Source of the DNA: Sipunculus nudus
Taxonomy: Eukaryota > Annelida > Sipuncula > Golfingiida > Sipunculidae
Length of the DNA stretch: 64,000 nt
Direction of reading: 5' to 3'
Assembly (NCBI GenBank): GCA_026874595.1
Contig: CM049314.1
Location: 71,874,300-71,938,299, forward strand
Position 1 is the stretch's first letter. Each line of letters opens with the position of its first letter. The notes under the pieces are model-generated. The model was not told the origin of the DNA. It ran no database searches and saw only the letters and a program-made list of their open reading frames with translations. Both the position numbers and the translations under genes were made by a program. Below, piece after piece: positions 22,536 to 34,853 of the stretch.

Positions 22536-24990
22536 CTGTTATTTTGGGTAGGCCTATAAACTGGCAAACTTTTCTTAATCATCAATTCGATCAGCTTAGT
22601 CCAGTAAAAGGGTCAATTCAGTTACAAGTCTTGCTTTAAATTAAAAATTCACTTTTTGAAGATAGTTTATTGAATAAAATAATTATCTAATAATATTTAT
22701 ATTTTGAGTATTAATTCGGTTTTTCAGCTGAAGCACAGCAGAAGTTTGAGGGTTATGTTCCAGTGAAACAGCGAGGGGGTATTCATTTTATTTTTCTAAA
22801 TTTGTTTAAAATCTGGTTTCACTTAAACATTTTACTTAAATCTTGAATTTATTTTAAAATCTTAAAATATGACAGTGATAATGATATTGTGCATTAAAGA
22901 TGATGAGGTAAGTCTTAAAACTTCAATTGCTTTACAGACTTCAGTGAAATCGTAAGTGTCATCACATTTCCCATTCATAGCCTAATTTGCAGTGCATTTA
23001 AGTTTCTCTTAGTTTATTTAAAAATTTGAATAAGTTTATACACATTAGCTTCATGTATTGAAGTCAGCAGCATGGCAATGCTTTTCCACTAAAATGGCAC
23101 GGCCAAGTTTTAATGTAATATTGCGAAAAAGGGTGACAAAATAAGTCATAATATAACAAAATTAACACAAAATTTGATGTACAAAATCCAAAGAAATTGT
23201 GTCATAACATTTCAGATCTATAACTTCAAAATTTTGTTGAAGAGTTCTAAAATATGTTTATATTTAATGTAACTGTCAGCTTCTTGTGTTAATCTAGCGA
23301 CAGCTTGTCACCCCAAACGTCGATTTTAGATGAACTGAAGACGATGGGGGTACAAGCTACTGGGTTCGCATCAATTCTAGTATGTGCAGATGTGCGCGCC
23401 ATTTCTGAAACTACTTTTTCATTTTCATCTACTTATCGAACTGTCATTTTCCTGAGTTAAGACAAAAAGTGACGTTATTCTGTTGGGGAAAATAATAATT
23501 ATTACATCCACGGTTGACTTACGTGCATTCGTGCAGCAGTTTTTAATTCTGAGGCTGGTTTTACTCGAAAAACTCGTCTCCACGTCTGTCAGCGGGAGAA
23601 CCATAACTTCCGGTAGGGGATTTCCAAACGGCTATGTGTTAAACTCGGAAGTCCGAAGTCGAAAGCAAGGATTTTTTTTAAAACAATGATCGAAGCATAA
23701 TTAAAATGCTACCACATCAATGGAAAGTATCTTTTTATTTTTATTGATAGAATAAGGTATTTTCTAACATTATGTAAAAAATCAAAGTTATCCACTATTT
23801 TTTGCTCGGTTATGGTCCAAATGTGTAAAACTCGGAAGCCAGTAATGGCTAATGCACTGGTCATCATATCGTCAGCAAACGTAATAAGCATTTTCAGTTT
23901 CTTCAATATCATATATTTTTCATAAACTCAATCTGTTTTGTTAAATTCATGATTCTGTTTTTTTTTTATAATATATTATATTGATATTTTATTTCATTTT
24001 GTAAAACAAGATTATTTTAACTCATCAATATTTAACGCTGTTACCGTATTTTATGTTGGTGGAAACATGAAAAAAATAAAGGTTTGATAATATTTTATTC
24101 ACGTTACAAATGTGCCCCTATAAAAATCACCCTGATAATATCATAGAAACTTAAACAGAAAATTTGACAGAACCAAAAAACGTCCAGTTAATGTTTTTAC
24201 AAGTTGTTTCGAACAAAATATTTTATTTTCAATGTATAAATTGAAAAACCTTTTCCTCTTCCATTGACCAAAATATTTCATCAGGAATATGAATCTCTTA
24301 AACTCTTATCTATTATGTAATATTTTTTATGCCAAATTATATTTTACATTTCATGGTCCGGTTGCTCACATTGATTTTTATATATATTATGTAAACAAAC
24401 TTGTAATTTCTTATCGAGATCCTTGTAATCGTACAGTAATATGAAGTTGAAGGGAGCACATTCTTGTTAGATGCCCTTATCATGCACATATTATAACGTT
24501 TGAGAGTGAAATCAGTTGCAAACATACTTTAATATATTAATAAATATCCATATATTTGAAGTTGAAATGTGATGTTGAAACATCAGGAGTGAAATTGTTA
24601 TTATATAAATTTCAAGATTGATAAAAGTTAAAAATAAGAGTCAAAAACTTGAAAAAGAATTAATTTTAGTTTTAAAAAAATATTTGCTTAAATTCACAAA
24701 TCCATCAGATTTTATAATAACACATGTATTAGTATGTTATATATTATCTGGACTGTTGTATCCCTTTTCTAAGATATAAATTTAACATTTTTTTTTAAAT
24801 ATCGTTGAACTCTAACATATTGAAAGGCATGTATGTTTGTTCCAGCGATGACCTACTGGGATATATTGAATTTTCATATTTGTTCAACGTATGGAAAATA
24901 TATTACTGTTTTTATTTTGAATGACATCGTAATTTATAACTGTATTTTTAATGCCGTATTAGGGTTTATTATACCATATTTATTATTCAG
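22536..24990. other. Stretch without a recognised gene
   Basis: AT-rich. Two short related words ('aaactcggaagtcc' near 23641 and 'aaactcggaagcc' near 23827) recur, but no element was delimited. Confidence 0.35.
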
Positions 24991-24999
24991 TGGTGCATC

Positions 25000-25730
25000 C
25001 ATAGAGGGCGCAAGCCCGTTCAGACGTAATATCTCTCATTTTATCGGGTTCTTTTCCCATTTATTCGTAATCAATTTTCATTTCTTTTCCGGATTACTTT
25101 TTTTTATTCCCTAGCAATTCATTATTATATTTATGACTTTCCAATTCATAAGTTGGTGATTTACTCCACTGAGAGAGCATCCAAATATATACTAGTATAT
25201 TGAGAGAGGAAGTCCTTCCGTTATCACACTTTCCTCGGTAATAACACCGACGAATCCCAATCCCCTCCCCCCCCCCCCCCCCCATCGCATTACCGTGTGA
25301 GTCATGCACGGTCTCCCCACAGAGCTCAGCTCGGGGTGGGATCGACCGTGAAAAATCTCACGGCTCCTCGGTTGATACTGAGACTCGCGCACTGTGCTCT
25401 GCTGTCCGAGCCTGTGCGCTCACAGATCACAAATGTCGGTAAAATGCAAAGATTGTCATAAGACTTAAACATATCAATTATTTTACAACGAGTACTACAT
25501 TTAAATACTAGTAGTGACATTTGCCAGTTATAAATGTACAGACGCGCATTTCATCATTGACATTAACATGTTACGAACTTTTGAATATTTGGACTTTCCA
25601 GTTTTCACCGTCATTTTACAGAAATATAAATATTAAAGCCCAACAACCTAATGTTTGAATACATTGTTCAAAAACATTTAGAACAGAAAATCTTCATAAT
25701 CTTGAGATGGGGTGAAATATATTACGTGAA
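25000..25730 (+). repeat. Dispersed repeat, copy 1 (related to 43970-44530)
   Basis: The shared blocks are 'gattacttttt' with 'ccaagcaatt/ctagcaattc', the 'gcgcactgtgctctgc/acatgtgctctgcct' region, 'catcaattatttaac/atcaattattttac' and 'agaaatataaatattaaagc', in the same order and spacing. The copy includes a 17-base C-run at 25267-25283. Its boundaries and class are unknown. Confidence 0.5.
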
Positions 25731-25739
25731 AATACACCC

Positions 25740-25743
<4 letters not shown>

Positions 25744-25784
<41 letters not shown>
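25744..25784. repeat. (TA)n microsatellite
   Basis: Pure TA run of about 41 bp. Confidence 0.95.
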
Positions 25785-25788
<4 letters not shown>

Positions 25789-28700
25789 TTTACAAATAAA
25801 AAAAATTAAGAACCTATAGTTTTCCGATTATGTATCATGTATTGTATTATACACTCATTAAAAGCAGAATCATGCATAAGCAATTTTAATATATGCATGC
25901 AACTATAATTATAATGAAACTGCATTTGGGCTGTGGCTCTTAACTTACTACAAGTTAACCAGTGCGTCTCTGTGACTCCCGTGTTATACACATTGGATAA
26001 CATCCATTCCAAGCACTTCTGACTGACTTTCGAGATGGCTCCCGAGCACAAAATCTTCCATAACGTTCAGGTTAAACAATGGATAACTATTATTCTTCAC
26101 AGAATAATAATAAAGATCTTATTCTATCGGGGGAAAAACAAAACGGTATTGAAGCGTTAGCATTTTGTATATGCTTTCGTTGGTTTCCGGCTTCCGGCTT
26201 CCGACTTCCAAGTTTCCATACACGACTGCGCCATGACACATTTAGTTTTGAATGAGAATTACCGCTTCACGTGAATCGGTGCCACAGTGATGAAAGGAGG
26301 TAATAAATGTAATTATTTTTGTGTAACAACATTTTTCTTTGATATTAAGCACATATAATACGACTATATAAGCCTGTGATGCTAAATAATACCAGACAGG
26401 AAATACTTTGATTCGACCCTTAGAATGGGCGTTCTGTTGTGACTGCCGTCATGACTCCAGGCCCTATCAGTTTATTTCCGAAGGCCTGAGTGTCATGTTG
26501 TCATGGCTAGTGTTAATCTTGTGATGTATCTGACAGGACAGCAAAACCTGAGTGTGATTATTCCATTGAAACAAAATTTTATTTGTATTATTCATTTTCA
26601 TTAGAATAAGTTAATCAAATTTAAAATCTCAATTTATCAAAAATCAATTTATCAAATTTATAAAAAAAAAAGTGGCCTGAAAATTAACACTTAGAAAAGA
26701 ACCGGACTTTGGTCAGGCTTTGTGTGAAAAAAAAACCCCTGCCAAAGCTACCATAGCATCACAAAGTAGCTAGGCCTTGAGTTCCGTCACACTGGACATT
26801 GGCTGGGAGGTTCATCTACCTTTAGTAGCAGTAATTACTATACTCATATTACAACACCTTCGGTACATGACCACATGACCAGTGTAATTCATACAATATC
26901 ATTTGAGCCCTTGAGTAAAAGACCAGTGCAAAGTATTCATAGATATCAGGGTACCCAAGCTCAGACTAGCATCTGGGATTGTCTGACACTTGACAAAGAA
27001 CCATCAATAGCATATGGATCAGGCAGCACTGTACCATCATCTGTGGTCAATTTGCTCATATACACCTGCTGACTTGCTGATGTTAATTACCTGGCATATT
27101 AGGATGCTCGGTTGACTAATTTGGGTTTGATTAGGAACATTCAGAGGGAAGCGTGAAGGCAGCCATTGTCCTACTCAGTGGAGTGACCAGCACTGGGCAA
27201 TGTTTTGCCTCCAGCAGGAAACCCAGTGCATGTCAATGAGGTCAGGTCATATTAAAATGAGCGCGCGGAAATAGGTCTATATTCCTAATAGATGACCCCT
27301 CACCCCACACTATAAGTGGGCTCAACCATTAATGCCCTGATAATGAATGACAGCCAGTTAAGGGAGAGGGCATAGGATTCAGTTAAGGGTTAGCGGGCCT
27401 GGACGCCAGACCTCCAGGGCCCGCAGGTAAGTCCCTTAGGGAGTAGCTGGGGTCCCTGTGAATGTTTCTAGGAAATGAAACTGTGTAGCCAATGGTGAAG
27501 AGAGTAACCGGGCACATTTTTTATCTTTAGAAAAGCGTATACCCGAAGCATACCCTCGGTAACTGTAGTAAGCGTACACCCTATGCACTGACTGACAGTA
27601 TACTGTTTTGGCATGTGAGAATGAAGCATTCTAAATTCGGACAGGTTTATTGATCTATTGGCGATGTTAAACTTAAATTCCTGTGTTGTTTTCTATTACA
27701 ACCTCCCGGCACCTTATAGTCACACGCTGTGCGAAAAGAAAGGTTTCTACAGGTTTGGCCACCAGGGGCTTATCTGGAAACACCAAGCAATCCGAACCCT
27801 CTGTAAAACAAATTTTGATTAGCTCACCGTGTAAAAAAAAGATCGCGAATAGCGAATAGATGAGCACAGCTTAACCGCTGCTTATGGAGCGTAGATACCT
27901 GTATCACAGTACGCAAAGTCCTACTCCGCTTGATGTCCAGACCACAGTTTGTTCGAAAATAACAAATGAAGAGTTTTTACTCTACATAGGTATTATTTAT
28001 TGATCCAATGACTCGAGCAACAGTGGAAAAGGGCTTACTCAAGTGACCATTAGTCAGCAGTCGACCATCAGACTTGGCCTTGAGTCCGAACTCGATTTGA
28101 CTTTCTAGGGACTCGGACTCGAAAGTTTTGGATTCCATTATCACATACGGATATAAGAAACGAGTGCCAAGGAGTCACATGTGTTTCATACGTACTGACC
28201 ATGTAAGTGGGTCAGGGACTTGGTCAAATGTCAGGCCAAACATGCTTAAATCCGTCACTGAAAGGCATATTGCAGGAACAGATCCAGTGGGATTTTTTTC
28301 TGTAGAAAGTATGACACCCATTCACATATTTTTAGATCCCTAAGGAACACTTTTATCATAAGTGGCAGTCTGGCATTCAAGTTGGAGTCAATAAGGCGGC
28401 AACTTTTCAACATGGCCGCCATATAAGATGTTGAGCATCGCATTTATTACCTAAAATCTATGTTAGGCTACACCGATTTTCTCATCTGTACATCAACTGT
28501 CTTTTTCTGCTTAATAATATACACCTACACTTTAAGGCAACTGTCTTGCAGAATTATACATGCTCATTCGTTCTGTTCCGCCCAGATAAAGATTTCCAGA
28601 AAAGCAGCGTAACTCATTAATTAAACTTCTTCACTTTTCATATGTTCTTCGTTTGTCTTTCTAATTGGATAAAGAACCAAAGGGGCTCCGATGACAATTC

Positions 28701-29429
28701 ACAAGCGTCCCGGGAGTGCAAGTTGTCGACGATATTTCCCTTTTTTTTTATATTTTTTCCCGCTACTTTTTCAATATGACTGATTTGCAAATATTGACCT
28801 CTGGTCTTGACATTTAGTCGGACTAATAATCACAGGTGACAGATTACACCTGTTATTGAATTTGGCCTTGACCTTACTTTTAAGGTCGTGACCGGGGCAG
28901 GCTCCCGCTGTAATCGTTGTAGGAGTTGTTAAGCCCAGTATTTTACCTCGGCTTTTTGAAAGCTGTACGCACTCCAGAACCATTCATTATTTGTTTTAAT
29001 AATTTATTTATTCATATGGCAGAAACAAAAACTAATCCATAAAAAGTAATTATGTAGAATACTTTAGGCAAAGAATTTTAAAACTGATAGATTACACCAC
29101 CCAGTCAGAGGAAGCTCCGTATAACAAATTCTAAAGATACTAGCCTAGTTTAAAGGCGTACCTAATGTTTAATTCCTTGGACTTTGGACCTGAGGTTAAA
29201 TCCCCGACATATATAATGGAACCCAGAAAGAATTATACAGATTTGCTCCAATGTATTCTGGATTATTCCTTCCCTCATGCATATGAAACATGATACCATG
29301 GGGGCTAAGTAATTACATTTTGTCCATGCATCATTTAGTAGACAGAGCCATCTGCAGGCCATGGATCCATTCACCCACTTTATAAAATACATAGAGTAAT
29401 ATACAACATTTTGTTACAAAGGCTTTTAG
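25785..29429. other. Long stretch without a recognised gene
   Basis: It has short tandem words (CTTCCGG near 26188-26210) and a hairpin-like GGCCTGGACGCC region near 27395-27425. It also has a segment rich in GACTCG/CGAGTC words at 28075-28125 that is related to repeats at about 33930-34160 and 62830-63060. The open frames lack support. Confidence 0.35.
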
Positions 29430-29759
29430 GAAAAAAGTTGGGACTGGTGTAAGTATTTTAGATTACTCTCGCTTCAGACTGATACAGATAACTTGAAATA
29501 GGATTTAGATAACTGTGTGTAGTGCTAAATCTTTTTCAGATTACCCCTAACTTATGAGTTTCATTCAATTCCCTATGTTTTCAGATTCCCATTCAGAACG
29601 CTGTTTCTATATGTTTGTTTATGCGATTAATTATTGAATTTTTTTTTCATAATAATTATCCGAATATGGTTGCATCGATGTATATGTTTGTATGAAATGT
29701 AGTGGCGCTTAGGGTATGATAAAATAATTTACATTTTGCACTTTACATGTAAAACATCG

Positions 29760-30560
29760 CTTGCGTTTTGAATTGTCTTCCACCCATAGTAAACTTTAAA
29801 CAAAGCAACATAACACTGACAAAACAACAGAATTTGTACAAGAATTATATTAAGTTGTACATTGTGTACATAGAAACAGATAAGTCACATCAAAGAGAAA
29901 CGAAAAGATTAAAGAAGCCAGAGCAAAAGAGTCTAAAATGCAGTCAATCACACACATGATCAAAAGGTTGGCTAAAATCAGCAAATTAATGCTGAAATGT
30001 CAAACAGTTTTTCCGTTTGGGGATGAACTATCTATGAGTGATGGGCTTTTAATAAATGTACTAGAATAATAATACTTAAGGGTATGAGAGGAGAAATTTT
30101 GATACAGTTACACACATCTTGGATACAGCGGTATTGTTTTCTGGCCAGGTATTGCTAAACATATTGAAAGAATAGTAGAAAACTGTCATCTATGTTGGAA
30201 AATTCAGAATTCTTTGTCAAAAGAAAAGATAATGGGATATGAAGTGGAAGAGAATAATTTTGAAAAAATAGGGACAGATCTATTACAGAGGTCATGAATA
30301 TTTGATATTTGTTGATTATCATTCAAATTGTTGGATGTAGCCAAGTTAACTTAGGAATTGTGGAGAAGATGGCACAGATCCATTTCTAACATTATAAGAA
30401 TATAGAGACACACCAATAAGTTAAGATTTAGGATAACCAGCACTACTTCCTCAGTCTAGAAGATTGAGAAGTGCACTACCAACCACTGACAACGCTCAGA
30501 AACCATAGTTAGAAACACATACAAAATAAAAAATTGAAAGAATGCTAAAACACACAGTAA
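29760..30560 (+). pseudogene. Ty3/gypsy integrase remnant (copy 1)
   Basis: Out-of-frame pieces of a retrotransposon integrase are visible. One is a zinc-binding HHCC remnant near 30140-30220 with H-I-E-R-I-V-E-N-C-H-L-C. Another is a tail piece near 30410-30490 with R-H-T-N-K in place of the R-N-T-P-I of copy 2. Many stops and indels are present. It is the shortened partner of the remnant at 58790-60560. Confidence 0.55.
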
Positions 30561-31148
30561 AGTTGCATATAACAAAAACAGGAGAAAGGAGATAATATCA
30601 ACCAGGGGATAATTACAGGCTTACAAGCTCTCGTACCTCTAGATGGGTTTGGTCCAGCCTGTGTTTCGCTTCCACCGCGTCGTTTTTTTCTCGAGATTTC
30701 CTTGATCTAGCTTTCCTTTATTTATCACTTGCTCACATAAGAGTCATTACCCATAGTCCTCCGATCCGTGTTATGGTTCAGCTTTTGCAGATTTTTACCA
30801 AGTGATAGTGTGATTCTTTAGGTTTAGCACTCACGTGACTTGACGCCTGTCCATTTCATATTTTAAGCAGCTATATTCTTCCTTAACATCCATGACGTTT
30901 TGATGGGCTGCATCTTTTAGGAACATGAAAATAATGAACATAAATTAAATGAAATTGTGATTAGTGCGATCACGTTCAGCATTGTGATGCTGAGAAGCCG
31001 GCTCTCTGCTGCTAAACTTCAGAACAACGATCAGGACAGAAATCGAGTTACGTTCAAGTCTTAGAACTGACAGAGGTTCCTTGCTAATGTTATGCAAATG
31101 TTGTACCATACCCCTTGGTTACATTACCATGTCTATATTAGACTGAGG

Positions 31149-31275
31149 GTTAAAACATTAAGATCTGTCGTTAACTGATAAATATTGATATTCACGCAAA
31201 AATGTCCAATATATTTTCGGGGAATTATATTGCAATAACCGTACAAGTCCATCTCACCCTGCATTAGACCCGCCC
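31149..31275. other. About 127-bp insertion that truncates the copy 1 GPCR tail
   Basis: Flanks 'ctatattagactgagg' and 'tgaccgtcaccattgtg' are joined directly in copy 2 (61092-61113) but separated here. On the minus strand the segment ends with TTTTAACCCTCAG, which resembles a splice acceptor, and it contains GGGTGAGAT, which resembles a donor. Splicing between these would still run into a stop, so an insertion is favoured over an intron. Confidence 0.6.
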
Positions 31276-32189
31276 TGACCGTCACCATTGTGAACTGCAC
31301 CAGTTTGAAGTTCTCCATTTTCAGTCCTCCTCATGATTTTCCGTAAATTTATCTTCAAAGATTTTTTTACCTTTTTACTGAAGAGAAGGAAGAGAAAACT
31401 GTTGAAAAAAGTTCCACTGTAGATACACCAGAACGACCAGAAATTTAAGTCTGGTTGAAATAGCAGTGGTATTATGCCGAAATTATAAACAGAGCACAGG
31501 GCAATGAGTGACCTACAAGATTCAAAAGCTTGGAGTATCGGATTTGGCGTGGCCGGCACATCTGCTTGCTGCACCTGCATAAGTTTCATTTTAATCCTTT
31601 GACGGATCACTACACAGATCATCCAAACGTTCGTACAAGTAAGAATTCCTATAAGGAGAAACACAACTACACGCCCGGCGTAATATAAATAGTTGTTTTC
31701 CTCTTTGTTGATCCACGAAAAACGGGCTGATTGGTAATATATATACGTATTTGTGAAAGCTGAAGGCCCAAGAAATGCAACAGAAGTTACCCAGACCATC
31801 GCGCAGGAAATACGCACCCTCGTGTGAGTAACAAGGGTAGCTGCTCGCAGGGGTTTTACAATAATGATTGTTTTTATTACGGATAATGTTGATGCCATCG
31901 CTAATGACAAAAAGGACATAAGTTGAACCACGAACCGTTGAAAAATGCCGAGAGTTTTCCCAGGGTCTTCTGCTTTTGTCCACGATAAATACGTACTGAT
32001 CCATCCCACAATTCCCAACAGTAAAGAGCAGGAAAAAATTGAAAGCAGAAGTGGAGACACTTTATCTCTGCGGACATCGGGACAAAGCAAAATCCCGAAA
32101 ATAGCTGTCGTGTTGGAAAGAGAATTGCACAATGTTAACAAAGTCACTATCACATTCTTGGTAACATCTACTACATTTTCATAATCCAT
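31254..32189 (-). CDS. Rhodopsin-like (class A-type) orphan GPCR, copy 1
   Basis: Single-exon gene of 311 codons from the ATG at 32189. An in-frame TTG lies two codons upstream, but ATG is the credible start. Seven hydrophobic segments fit transmembrane helices, at about residues 12-35, 45-67, 81-111, 128-145, 169-195, 223-244 and 249-270. Helix 3 ends T-I-I-I-V-K-P-L-R where class A receptors have the D-R-Y region. Helix 7 has F-F-N-S-F-L-F-L-L-F in place of N-P-x-x-Y. No Cys is present in the second extracellular loop, and the Cys at the start of helix 3 in copy 2 is Phe here. The tail ends early in Q-G-G-S-N-A-G because an insertion of about 127 bp brings a stop. It is expected to be a plasma-membrane receptor; ligand unknown. 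By eye about 89% identical to copy 2. Confidence 0.85.
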   Translation of the reverse strand: MDYENVVDVTKNVIVTLLTLCNSLSNTTAIFGILLCPDVRRDKVSPLLLSIFSCSLLLGIVGWISTYLSWTKAEDPGKTLGIFQRFVVQLMSFLSLAMASTLSVIKTIIIVKPLRAATLVTHTRVRISCAMVWVTSVAFLGPSAFTNTYIYYQSARFSWINKEENNYLYYAGRVVVFLLIGILTCTNVWMICVVIRQRIKMKLMQVQQADVPATPNPILQAFESCRSLIALCSVYNFGIIPLLFQPDLNFWSFWCIYSGTFFNSFLFLLFSKKVKKSLKINLRKIMRRTENGELQTGAVHNGDGQGGSNAG

Positions 32190-32303
32190 CTTCAATGCTG
32201 GTTACAGCTTCAACAACTACATGCCTTCTTTAGTCCATGTACAAGTACGTTCTGCTCGGGAGTAACCTGGTATCTAGTGGACCCAATACTTCTCCAAGGG
32301 CGC

Positions 32304-32325
32304 GCTCTCATATATACATTCAGTA
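32304..32325 (-). promoter_or_regulatory. TATA-like box of GPCR copy 1
   Basis: On the minus strand the motif TATATGAGAGCGCGCCCTTG lies about 121 bp upstream of the ATG. The same arrangement (TATATATTTGAGCGCG) lies about 120 bp upstream of the copy 2 ATG. The flanks are conserved between copies. It is inferred as a core promoter from position and conservation within the duplication. Confidence 0.45.
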
Positions 32326-32680
32326 CATTAAAGATGACCAGAGCAGCTGATTGGTTGACAGACTTGTCATTATTGATTGAAAACGGACGTGTCTGATAAA
32401 CGCTCGTAGTACTCCCTGGCAATTGTCGGAGGATCAAATCTTAAACCGAGATATCTACCTGCTTCATTTGTAGAAGTTATATGATTTCGGATTAACTCTG
32501 ATTAAATATTAATTAACCGTGTGTGATTCCTGCTGTGAAAGGTTCTTATCATTCCTATGTGACGGATATATGAGCTTGTTTATATGCAAACTTTCGGTGA
32601 ACACAGTACTTGCATGGCTTAAACTGACAAACATAATAAAAATAAAACTAAAGGTCGGTAGAAAAATAGTCGACGTTTAA

Positions 32681-33833
32681 AGGACCCTAGCAGCAAAACG
32701 CCTTTCTGAAAAGTCTGATTCTGTGACCAAATGTCCTTGTTGAACATGTTTGATTATTTTGGCGGGCCCCCAACATGTTACAAACCCATATTTATAAACA
32801 AAACTAACAGCCTGTGTGCAGTTGGACCGGCGTTTTCTTCCTTATTTTTATAAAAAAAAATTTGAATTATTATCTTAAGGGGGAACATGACACTTTAAAC
32901 TACCAATGGAATTTCTTAGATAGTTTGCACATGATATCTACAAGACATACTTTGTAAAATTATGAAATGAAATCTTGGGGTCAATGTGCTTATTTTTGCA
33001 GTATATGAAGTTGAAAATTGACACTTGTGGTGGTTTTTTATATGATATTATAACTAAGAGGGAAGCAAAAGTTACATATTTGAGAAAACTGACCAATGTA
33101 TTTTTCATAATATTCTAAATAAACATGCAAAATTGAATATCAATCTTATTTATAGACAAAAATGTGTATGTCAATTGGTTAAAATTTAAAATATTAGGCC
33201 AAAATATGAAAATTTTGGACATTAGTTTAGAAAAAACCCAAAAGGTGGCGCTGGTGGTTTTGAGACAGAGAGCAAGTCCACACATAATTGGCTTCTGGTG
33301 TCAACAATATATGATCAGCATTTAAGATACCCATATAAAAAGAAATATAAATATCAACACTAAAAAACTATGGGTATATCTAAATATATCTTCAGAAATA
33401 CACCATCAGTGTCACTTACAATCATATGGTGATATTTATGCTCTTTTTGTATTCTACTTGCAACTGTCAAAACTGACACTGTGACAGTTGACAACAGCCG
33501 TTGGGATATTCCTGCACTTGAGCCTCTTCTGGTGATATTCTGGTGAAATTTTCTTTGTAAAACTTTGATACTGTTTAAAAATATAATTGAATAAAGCAGT
33601 CACACTGAGCATTTCTACAATAATTTTTCATCGTAGTTACTTTTCTCAAATGATGCCCTGAAGCGATGACGTTGTTCATGACAACAAAAGTCACAAACGG
33701 TAAATATGTAACCTCTTGATAATATAATTATACCAGAGATATTTTTAATTTGCAGTGTCATCAGTAGGGGGCACCAGTGGAGTGTCATGTTCCCCCTTAA
33801 GTTACAACTCTTCAGATATCGGAGAAGGCACCT
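32681..33833 (-). mobile_element. TTAA MITE (inverted copy) in the GPCR upstream flank, itself interrupted
   Basis: It is flanked by TTAA (32677-32680 and 33834-33837). The inverse of the landmark GGGCCCGCCAAAATAA is present at about 32755-32775, so it belongs to the family at 11190 and 45701. Without the nested element it is about 230 bp. The paralogous copy at 62495-62726 sits at the same place, so this insertion is older than the segmental duplication. Confidence 0.6.
32879..33796. mobile_element. 918-bp TTAA-target transposon nested in the MITE
   Basis: Ends are GGGGGAACATGACACT and its exact inverse AGTGTCATGTTCCCCC, flanked by TTAA at 32875-32878 and 33797-33800. Copy 2 of the duplication has only an uninterrupted TTAA-like site near 62691-62697. 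The interior has no transposase frame. It is a non-autonomous piggyBac- or Kolobok-type element by target site; the superfamily is not settled. Confidence 0.8.
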
Positions 33834-33899
33834 TTAACTGTTTCCGGCAACTAGGCTACATTCTTACAACCTATACATTAACGTTGCCATAGTCTGTTT

Positions 33900-34165
33900 A
33901 CAGGTGGTACATTTTCAAAGCGAAACTCGTTGAGAATTCTGTAGTCGAGTCCACTTCATCCGCGTTCAGTTGCAAATCCGAGTCCAAGCTAATCCCCGAG
34001 TGCAAATTTCTAGTTTAAACCTACTTTTGGTTTTGTTGTTTAAAACATTAAGCTTTGTATATACAGTCTTGGGTCTTTTATGAGTCTTTTCCCCTTGGAC
34101 TCGAGATGGACTCGGCCCGACGTTTCTTGTCCTGTCTGAGTCCACGTCCAGGTGTAGGATCCTTG
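33900..34165. repeat. GACTCG/CGAGTC-rich segment (end of duplication copy 1)
   Basis: Repeated words related to 'gagtccaagct', 'ggactcgagatggactcgg' and 'cgagtcca'. The same segment follows copy 2 at 62830-63060, and a fragment lies at 28075-28125. Confidence 0.5.
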
Positions 34166-34454
34166 GATCACGCAGGCCTATAATCTTTTCGCCTCTCTAC
34201 TTATAGAAGATTCACGTGATGTACTTTAACAGCTGATGAATGCATGCATGGATGACATAAATTAGTTCTGATCCCATCCTCCCTGTTGTGGTAATATAAT
34301 TTTTATTAAATGTAAGTTGCTATTTTGAGGGAGCCAACGTCAGTACAAAAGAACTTGTAGGATATATACATGCATTCAGCCTCCCTTCAAAAATTAGCTA
34401 TTTCACCCGATTTTTCTTCTTCCTTGAATGAAGAATATAGATTAGTATCTGATA

Positions 34455-34485
<31 letters not shown>

Positions 34486-34852
34486 CAGGGCCTAGATCCC
34501 GATCTGGACCAATCGAATCCCGATCGGGGTTTGGTCCAGCCTAAACCCAAACAATTAACTTTTAGGAAAGACAATGAGTTCTGGACATATCATGGTTCAG
34601 GTCAGCCCAGACCTAGATTCAAAGCATGCCTTTACCCCTGACAGGGTGTATGAAATTATAACTGAATAAGTAACGACAAAACGTAATTTAGTTTGTTGTC
34701 AGTGTTAATTGTTCTACCTTCATAACTTAGCCGATATTTTAGTTTGAATTAGTTAAGTGATTATATTAATTTTAATTATTTTTCAAGTCCTTTTATGATT
34801 ATTCAAGTTTTATGATCATTTCCAGCATTTTCATCAGATTGTTTATTCATTT
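34166..34852. other. Spacer with a short (TG)n/(CG)n run
   Basis: A TGTG/CGCG run lies at 34455-34484. Nothing else was recognised. Confidence 0.35.
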
Positions 34853-34853
34853 T

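Larger units (their letters stand above)
29430..34150. repeat. Segmental duplication, copy 1
   Basis: In direct orientation it matches about 58438-63050 in order: a 270-bp flank ('aaaagttggg.actggtgta'), remnants of a gypsy pol gene, a GPCR gene on the minus strand, its promoter region, a TTAA MITE and a GACTCG-rich tail. Copy 1 lacks about 730 bp of the gypsy remnant that copy 2 keeps (58850-59580). It has gained a 918-bp transposon (32879-33796) and about 127 bp in the GPCR C-tail region (31149-31275). The distance between copies is about 29 kb. Confidence 0.85.

Noticed and set aside
31149-31275. Possible intron in GPCR copy 1 lost in copy 2
   Set aside because: The boundary in copy 2 retains the bases that would be the acceptor, and the best donor-acceptor pairs still give a stop. 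Insertion is simpler.
32210-32437. Minus-strand frame upstream of GPCR copy 1 as a second gene
   Set aside because: The paralogous region has a different frame structure; conservation is at the DNA level and fits promoter/5' UTR.
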